Shown: one piece after another, positions 22,097 to 26,741 of the stretch | How the letters are laid out: each line of letters opens with the position of its first letter | Position numbering within the stretch: position 1 is the stretch's first letter | Assembly (NCBI GenBank): GCA_023415715.1 | Contig: JAEZJP010000011.1 | Coordinates: forward strand, 1-26,741 | Direction: 5' to 3' | Source: Bacillota bacterium | GTDB lineage: Bacteria > Bacillota > Clostridia > Christensenellales > Aristaeellaceae | Length of the DNA: 26,741 bases | Program-made: the position numbers and the translations under genes | Notes under the pieces: generated by a model | What the model was told of the DNA's origin: nothing | Database searches by the model: none | Seen by the model: the letters and a program-made list of their open reading frames with translations, nothing else

Positions 22097-23059
22097 ATGG
22101 CAAAAAACGATAATATGCTGGCGATTTTATGGATGCTTAATTCTGGATCAAAAATAACTGCAAAACAAATAGCGGAAAAATTAGAGATAAATATTCGAAC
22201 TGTTTACCGTTATATTGACTCGCTCTGCGCCAGCGGAGTACCGATTGTATCAGATGCAGGCCAGAACGGTGGATATAGTTTACTGAGTGATTTTGTCCAT
22301 GCACCATTGTTTTTCGATATTGAAGAACAAAAAGCGCTGCTTCATGCCGCCGTATTTGCCAACGAAGCGGGATACCCTTTCAGTGAGTCGTTAAACAATG
22401 CAACACAAAAATTGAAGTTGTATTCAAACCGGGAGCAGGAAAGTATCCTCAACCGCCACTTGGCCGGTTTCGAAGTGTTAAACCGTGATATAGACCCGTC
22501 TGTCAAGCTGATATTGGAGGAACTGGAGCAGGCCATAGCAAACGAATATTCTGTTGAAATTGAATACCGTACAAGCCGTGATGAACAACCCCGGTCAAGA
22601 GTGATTGACCCTTATGGAATGCTCTATTGGAACAATAAATGGTATACGGTTGGCTTTTGTCATCTTCGAAATGAAATCAGAAGCTTTCGGGCAGAACGGA
22701 TTTTTCGGATACAACGGACGCAAATGATGTTTAAAAGGCCGGAAACCTTTTCTGCCAGGGAATTTTTCTTACATAGTCTTTTACCGGATTCTGAAAGTAG
22801 GGATGGAGCGGTTTCATTCATTATTCGCGGCAGGTCAGAAGCTTTGGATGATTTGTGCATGCATTGGTTTTTAGGTCATTACCTGAAAGAGCGTACGTCA
22901 AATCAAGCAGTTTTTTTACTTGACGAAAGAGCGCTTCATGCATATGTACCCAATTTTCTCCTGTCTTATGGAAAGGCTATTCAAGTAATCGAGCCGCAGA
23001 GCTTAAAGAAAAAGCTTGCCTCTGTTGCATCGGAATTAACGGATTATTATCAATTGTGA
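22097..23059 (+). CDS. YafY-type transcriptional regulator (HTH_11 plus WYL)
   Basis: 320 residues with AAAGGAGG about 8 bases before ATG 22097. The N-terminal winged helix reads MLAILWMLNSGSKITAKQIA, EKLEINIRTVYRYIDSLCAS, GVPIVSDAGQNGGYSLL, the standard HTH_11 layout ending in the GGY-L wing. The WYL domain lies at about 145-215: VEIEYRTS...RVIDPYGMLY WNNKWYTVGFCHLRNEIRSF RAERI, with W-Y-x-x-g and R-F-r-ER present. WYL proteins sense ligands or nucleic acid and often repress or activate a neighbour, here most likely the PfpI-like gene that follows. A terminator separates the two genes. Confidence 0.88.
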   Translation: MAKNDNMLAILWMLNSGSKITAKQIAEKLEINIRTVYRYIDSLCASGVPIVSDAGQNGGYSLLSDFVHAPLFFDIEEQKALLHAAVFANEAGYPFSESLNNATQKLKLYSNREQESILNRHLAGFEVLNRDIDPSVKLILEELEQAIANEYSVEIEYRTSRDEQPRSRVIDPYGMLYWNNKWYTVGFCHLRNEIRSFRAERIFRIQRTQMMFKRPETFSAREFFLHSLLPDSESRDGAVSFIIRGRSEALDDLCMHWFLGHYLKERTSNQAVFLLDERALHAYVPNFLLSYGKAIQVIEPQSLKKKLASVASELTDYYQL

Positions 23060-23061
23060 TC

Positions 23062-23098
23062 GCTTCACTGACAGCAGTTGTCAGTGAAGCTGTTTTAA
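23062..23098 (+). terminator. Intrinsic terminator after the WYL regulator
   Basis: GCTTCACTGACA (23062-23073), loop GCAGT, TGTCAGTGAAGC (23079-23090), then TGTTTTAATA. Twelve perfect pairs. Three bases after the stop codon of the regulator. Confidence 0.85.
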
Positions 23099-23177
23099 TA
23101 TGAAGACAGACATCCTCCTTAGTCAAGGATGGATGTTTGACCAGCACTTGAAAAACAAAAAAATGGAGGGCGTGTGT

Positions 23178-23807
23178 ATGAAAAATAATCCAGTATATCT
23201 TTATGTGTTTGATACAATGGCAGATTGGGAAGTAGGCTATTTAACTGCGGAACTAAACTCCGGAAGGTACTATAAGAAAGGCTTAGCCCCATCAAAAATC
23301 GTTACGGTGGGAACTAAAAAGGCTCCTGTTATTACAAAGGGGGGCCTAAAAATATTACCGGATATAGAACTTGATGAGTGCAGCATCGAAAACGCAGATG
23401 CCTTGATTTTACCGGGCGGAGATACATGGACCCAAACAGTTCATGAACCTATCTTGTCAAAGGCAGCGCAGTGCTTAAAGGAAGGTATTATTGTAGCTGC
23501 GATTTGTGGCGCTACAATGGGTCTTGCAAGCTATGGATTGCTGGATTCGAACTGGCATACAAGCAATGACTTGGGTTATCTTAAAATGATCTGCCCGAAC
23601 TATGCAGGAGAAAAGTACTATAAGCAGGAGCCTGCCGTAACAGATGGAAAACTGATAACTGCTTCCGGAATAGCTCCGTTGGAATTTTCCGCGCATGTCC
23701 TGAGAGCTTTGGACGTGTTTTCTGCAAAGACATTGGATGCCTGGTACAATCTTTATAGAACTCATAAATCTGAATATTTTTTTGAATTGATGAATTCAAT
23801 CCAATAA
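23178..23807 (+). CDS. DJ-1/PfpI-family protein (type 1 glutamine amidotransferase fold)
   Basis: 209 residues from ATG 23178, with GGAGGG about 11 bases upstream; the frame extends to 23100 but through the preceding terminator. Family landmarks are the strand VYLYVFDTMADWEVGYL with Glu18 in the place of the conserved acid, ADALILPGGDTW, and the nucleophile elbow AAICGATMGLA with Cys110. TASGIAPLEFSAHVLRAL corresponds to the later TasG block. Members act as chaperones, glyoxalases or peptidases; which applies here is open. The neighbouring WYL/YafY regulator is a common partner of such genes and probably controls it. Confidence 0.85.
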   Translation: MKNNPVYLYVFDTMADWEVGYLTAELNSGRYYKKGLAPSKIVTVGTKKAPVITKGGLKILPDIELDECSIENADALILPGGDTWTQTVHEPILSKAAQCLKEGIIVAAICGATMGLASYGLLDSNWHTSNDLGYLKMICPNYAGEKYYKQEPAVTDGKLITASGIAPLEFSAHVLRALDVFSAKTLDAWYNLYRTHKSEYFFELMNSIQ

Positions 23808-23818
23808 GGAACACGGGG

Positions 23819-23880
23819 GACGGTTTGCGTGGAAACAAATAGCCAAGAAAGAGCAAAAAATGGCCAGCAAACAAACCGTC
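23819..23880 (+). repeat. Inverted repeat of the GGGGACGG family
   Basis: GACGGTTTG (23819-23827, preceded by GGGG) and CAAACCGTC (23872-23880) are perfect complements around 44 bases. The element begins 12 bases after the PfpI-like stop and could also serve as its transcript end. The remaining bases to 23968 show nothing recognisable. Confidence 0.65.
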
Positions 23881-23968
23881 TAAAAAAGTGATATAGAAAG
23901 ACGGCAATCAGCTACTTTTAGGATTCATAGAAATTACGGCTTGCAAGAAGCGTTTGATAAAAAAGCAA

Positions 23969-24139
23969 AAGTGTGATGCGCATTTCCTTGCATTTCCGGT
24001 TTTATATATGATAGCATCATGGCATACAAGGCTGCCTGCCGGGTTCAGCGGCTCCCTCGGTTCAAGGTGAGGGTTGCTATACGGGAGGGGCCTTTTTTGA
24101 TGCTGTTTTTTAACTAACCCAAGCAAGGAGGAGCAATGA
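23969..24139 (+). promoter_or_regulatory. Conserved leader of the giant toxin gene (copy 2)
   Basis: Matches 4063-4234 nearly base for base, including the ATGATAGCATCAT palindrome (around 24008-24020), both alternative hairpins and the AAGGAGGAG ribosome site. In structure 1 the pair G4145-C4168 of copy 1 has become G24051-T24074 (G-U in RNA), so pairing is retained despite the change. In the 5' loop CTG has become CGG. These differences fall where the RNA fold tolerates them. Confidence 0.65.
24050..24098 (+). terminator. Intrinsic terminator inside the toxin leader (copy 2)
   Basis: GGCTCCCTC (24050-24058) pairs with GAGGGGCC (24085-24092), then TTTTTT (24093-24098), 42 bases before the toxin start as in copy 1. 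Confidence 0.65.
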
Positions 24140-26741
24140 ATGCCTGACATCATAAAAAGAAAAGCCCTGGAGGAACAGGAGAGAAACCGGCAGCCGGCAA
24201 TGCTTTCGGAATCAGTCAAAGCCGTCAAAGCCGCAGAGCTGCGTCCCGAAAGGAAGATTGAGTGGGTCGACCCGCCGAAACATACCAACAGGAAGGTGGA
24301 AATAGTCCCGCTTCCCATCTATACCGGCGGGAAGGTGGAAATGGTCCCGCTGCCTCATGATTTAAGTGAGCCGATAAGGATGCAAAATATGCCTTACCTG
24401 ATTGATACGAAGCCACGGACAGGCGCGGAAACCGGCGGTACGCTGAAAAATCCGTCCTCCGTCTCCCGGTATGAGGATATTAACCCAACAGCGCAGGTGC
24501 CCACGGTGCCCGCGCTTTTTGATGCTGTTTCACCCTTTGGCAAGGGGCTGGCGAAGATCATTGCGTTATCTACGCAAAATCCCGATGAGGCAAAGAATCT
24601 ATATCAATTCATGCAAACCTCCGAAAAGGATCCCGGCAGTTCCTATTACAGGCCCTATGCCCGGCCTACCAACAAAGGGGCGATGGAGGAATTAAGCAAG
24701 CTGGGTATCGATGCATCCAACATTGACGATCAATGGTTTCAAGACAAGGCCTGGCTGAAGCAGTACGCACGCCTAGGCGCGGCCGGTATGCCGAAGGTTC
24801 CCACCTCACAAAGCAGCCGGGAAGAAACGGCGGCCTATTACTATGTAAGGCTTGCGGATAGCGAGGGGCGCACCCGTCAGGCTGAAACGGAACTGCAAGG
24901 CTTAAGGCGGGAGATCGGCTACTGGGCCGGAAGGAAGGACAGAAATTATTCGGATGAAGAGATTTTAAAACGCACGACTGGAACAAATATCCCACTTTGA
25001 CCATGCTGCGTGAAGGCCAGCAAAAGGGCCGGCCGACATCTCTCAACCGGGCCATCGACTTTGACAATGATACCGTATTTGGCATGCTCTGGTCCGCCCG
25101 CAACGGCAAAACCAGCGGAAGCAGCACAATTGACGCAGCGCGGTATGCATTGGGTGAGGGCAGGCAGTATGAGCCGGATGAATTCGTCCGGGCCATGCGG
25201 GACCCGAAAAGCTACGTGTACAACCCGTATGCACTTGGCAGCACGGTAGACGAAACCGCGGAATATTTCGGCGTGGACGGCTTCAACCAGAAATGGCTGA
25301 ACGACAATCAAGGCATCCTGAAATCAGGGAATAATACGGCAATCAGGCATTACCAGCAGGTTTACGATGCGGAGCAATTGACTTTGGCGGCGGAGGGGGA
25401 GACCCGGAAGCTGTCTGATAGGATTGATGCCAGGCTGAACCGGGCCGTTTCCGCCGGAGGGGCAATTGACGCAAACGTCCTTTTGAAAGACGCTCTTTTT
25501 GGGCTGGATACCCTTCAAAGAATGGACGAGGGGCTAGTGGGCGGCGATCTTGCCAAGCTTACAAGGCCCGTAAATTACCGCTGGAAGGATGTTGCCAACC
25601 ATGTAAGCGGTCAGGTGCAGATCATAAACGCCCGCCAGAATGCGCCGCACAATCCCGCCTATCTGGGACTCGTCGCCAGGAACGAAGAGGAAAAGGTAAT
25701 ACAGGGGCAGGGCACGCTGATCCAGAAGGACGCGGTGCCAAAGAGCTATACGTCCTTTCATGAAAGCATGCCTGGCCTGTGGGCTGCGGGCCTTACAAAG
25801 AACCCGTTGTCCGCGGGGTGGTATGCGCCGGCCGCAGGCGTGCAATCCGGCTTCGGCCCAGATCACGAAAAGGCGCAGGCAATTGCAGATGCCCGCAGGG
25901 CGGGCGACTTTGCAGCAGCCGCCGCGCAAGGATACGATGCGCTCGCAGGGACCGGCGGCGATATATCGAAGCTATCCACCAATGAAGGCGCGGTCAGGAT
26001 GGTCATCGATCTTGTGCTGGATACCACCAAGGCCTTTATCCCGCAACAGATTGCGATCCCCCCCGTACAGGGTGCCGTGAACCGGTATGATGCCGCTGTG
26101 AACAGCATCCTGGGCATTGACCCGGACGCGGTTTCGCAGATACTGCCTCAAATCCTGTACACGACCACCGTGCAGGGTGACATCAAAAATCAGGCATCCG
26201 GCATGGCCGGGCTGTTGTCCTCTATCCTCAGGTTGGGCGAGAACGCTCTTAAGACGGTTACGGACCATGTATTGGGCGAAGCGCCCACCTTGCAAACGGT
26301 TCAAACTATGTTCCATATTTTAAAGCTGCTGGACATGGAAACCGGGACGAAGTCGGAGGCACTTCAGGCGGCGGAAGCGGCGCTATTGAAGGCAGCCAGC
26401 GATAATCTGCAATCCGCCGCCGCCCAAACGGGCCATGAGGAAATGGACGACCTGACCACCATTGCCAATCTATCTTCCCATAACCTGGATGCTGTCATGA
26501 AGCGCTGGGGAATGCAAGGCGTCAATTACATCGGCAATCTTTTGAAGGCGGGGCGCGGGGATCTGGCGGCTGCCATTGTTGCGATGCCCACCTACGCCAA
26601 GTCCGCGATCGTTGCCGAAACCAACATGCGAACCTTTGGCTTGAATGATGATGCAATTGCCGCCCAGGAGAGCGCGCTGGCAGCGGATATGAAAAGCCCT
26701 ATCGTTGTCTTGAGCGCCAAACAGATCGCAAAGCAGCAGGC
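24140..26741 (+). pseudogene. Giant polymorphic-toxin-like protein, copy 2, frameshifted and cut by the window end
   Basis: The protein starts MPDIIKRKALEEQERNRQPA like copy 1 and follows it closely, with substitutions concentrated in the proline-rich head (for example HDLSEPIRMQNMPYL for LDTNEPMRMQKMPYL). After EEILKRT the frame breaks. Copy 1 has CGCATCGACTGG where this copy has CGCACGACTGG, one T missing after 24974, giving a stop at 24998-25000. In the next frame the homology resumes at once (DWNKYPTLTMLREGQQKGRP at 24976 onward) and stays open to the last base, corresponding to copy 1 residues up to about 868. The single indel in an otherwise clean 2.6-kb frame could be a recent mutation, a phase switch or a sequencing error. 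The coiled coil and the variable tip lie beyond the window. Confidence 0.8.

Overview
The window looks like an accessory, repair-scarred stretch of a low-to-medium G+C Firmicute, most likely an uncultured gut-type clostridium. The evidence is AGGAGG-type ribosome sites with some GTG/TTG starts, an L-box (lysine) riboswitch, a DUF4179-type sigma/anti-sigma pair, a YafY/WYL regulator, and clostridial dispersed repeats. No rRNA, tRNA, CRISPR array or integrase was seen, and the species cannot be named from this sequence.

Layout. 1-90 is the tail of a helix-turn-helix protein. 143-2073 is a two-gene phage-defence-type operon (an AAA/ABC-like ATPase plus an RloB/TOPRIM-like nuclease) with a near-consensus promoter. 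2394-4029 carries a secreted two-domain protein with a Cys/His tail and a short ClpP that keeps its catalytic triad but lacks the usual N-terminus. 4063-9509 holds a conserved leader with two mutually exclusive hairpins, a 1529-residue polymorphic-toxin-like protein ending in a DUF3289-like domain, and a small membrane-anchored protein that may be its immunity partner. 9510-13944 is a graveyard: a metallophosphoesterase, an orphan toxin module broken by an amber codon with its DUF1871-like immunity gene still intact, two fragments of the giant toxin, and a collapsed ars operon with intact arsR and its operator.

14096-16987 is an ECF sigma factor / DUF4179-like membrane protein / solute-binding protein set. 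17020-18862 is an AT-rich AbiTii gene on the minus strand, bracketed by inverted copies of a ~210-bp repeat that also occurs at 12110. 18909-21894 is a MITE followed by a lysine-riboswitch-controlled polar amino-acid ABC transporter, probably for lysine uptake. 21912-23807 is another MITE, a WYL regulator and a DJ-1/PfpI protein. From 23969 the toxin leader and giant toxin recur as a second copy. It carries a one-base deletion near 24974 and runs off the window end.

Taken together, the giant toxin family is the organising theme: two full-length-type copies with the same attenuator-like leader, two internal fragments, and an orphan toxin tip with immunity. Two anti-phage modules (RloAB-like, AbiTii) and several palindromic repeat families lie around it. 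The best candidate for an undescribed system is this toxin scaffold together with its conserved leader RNA.
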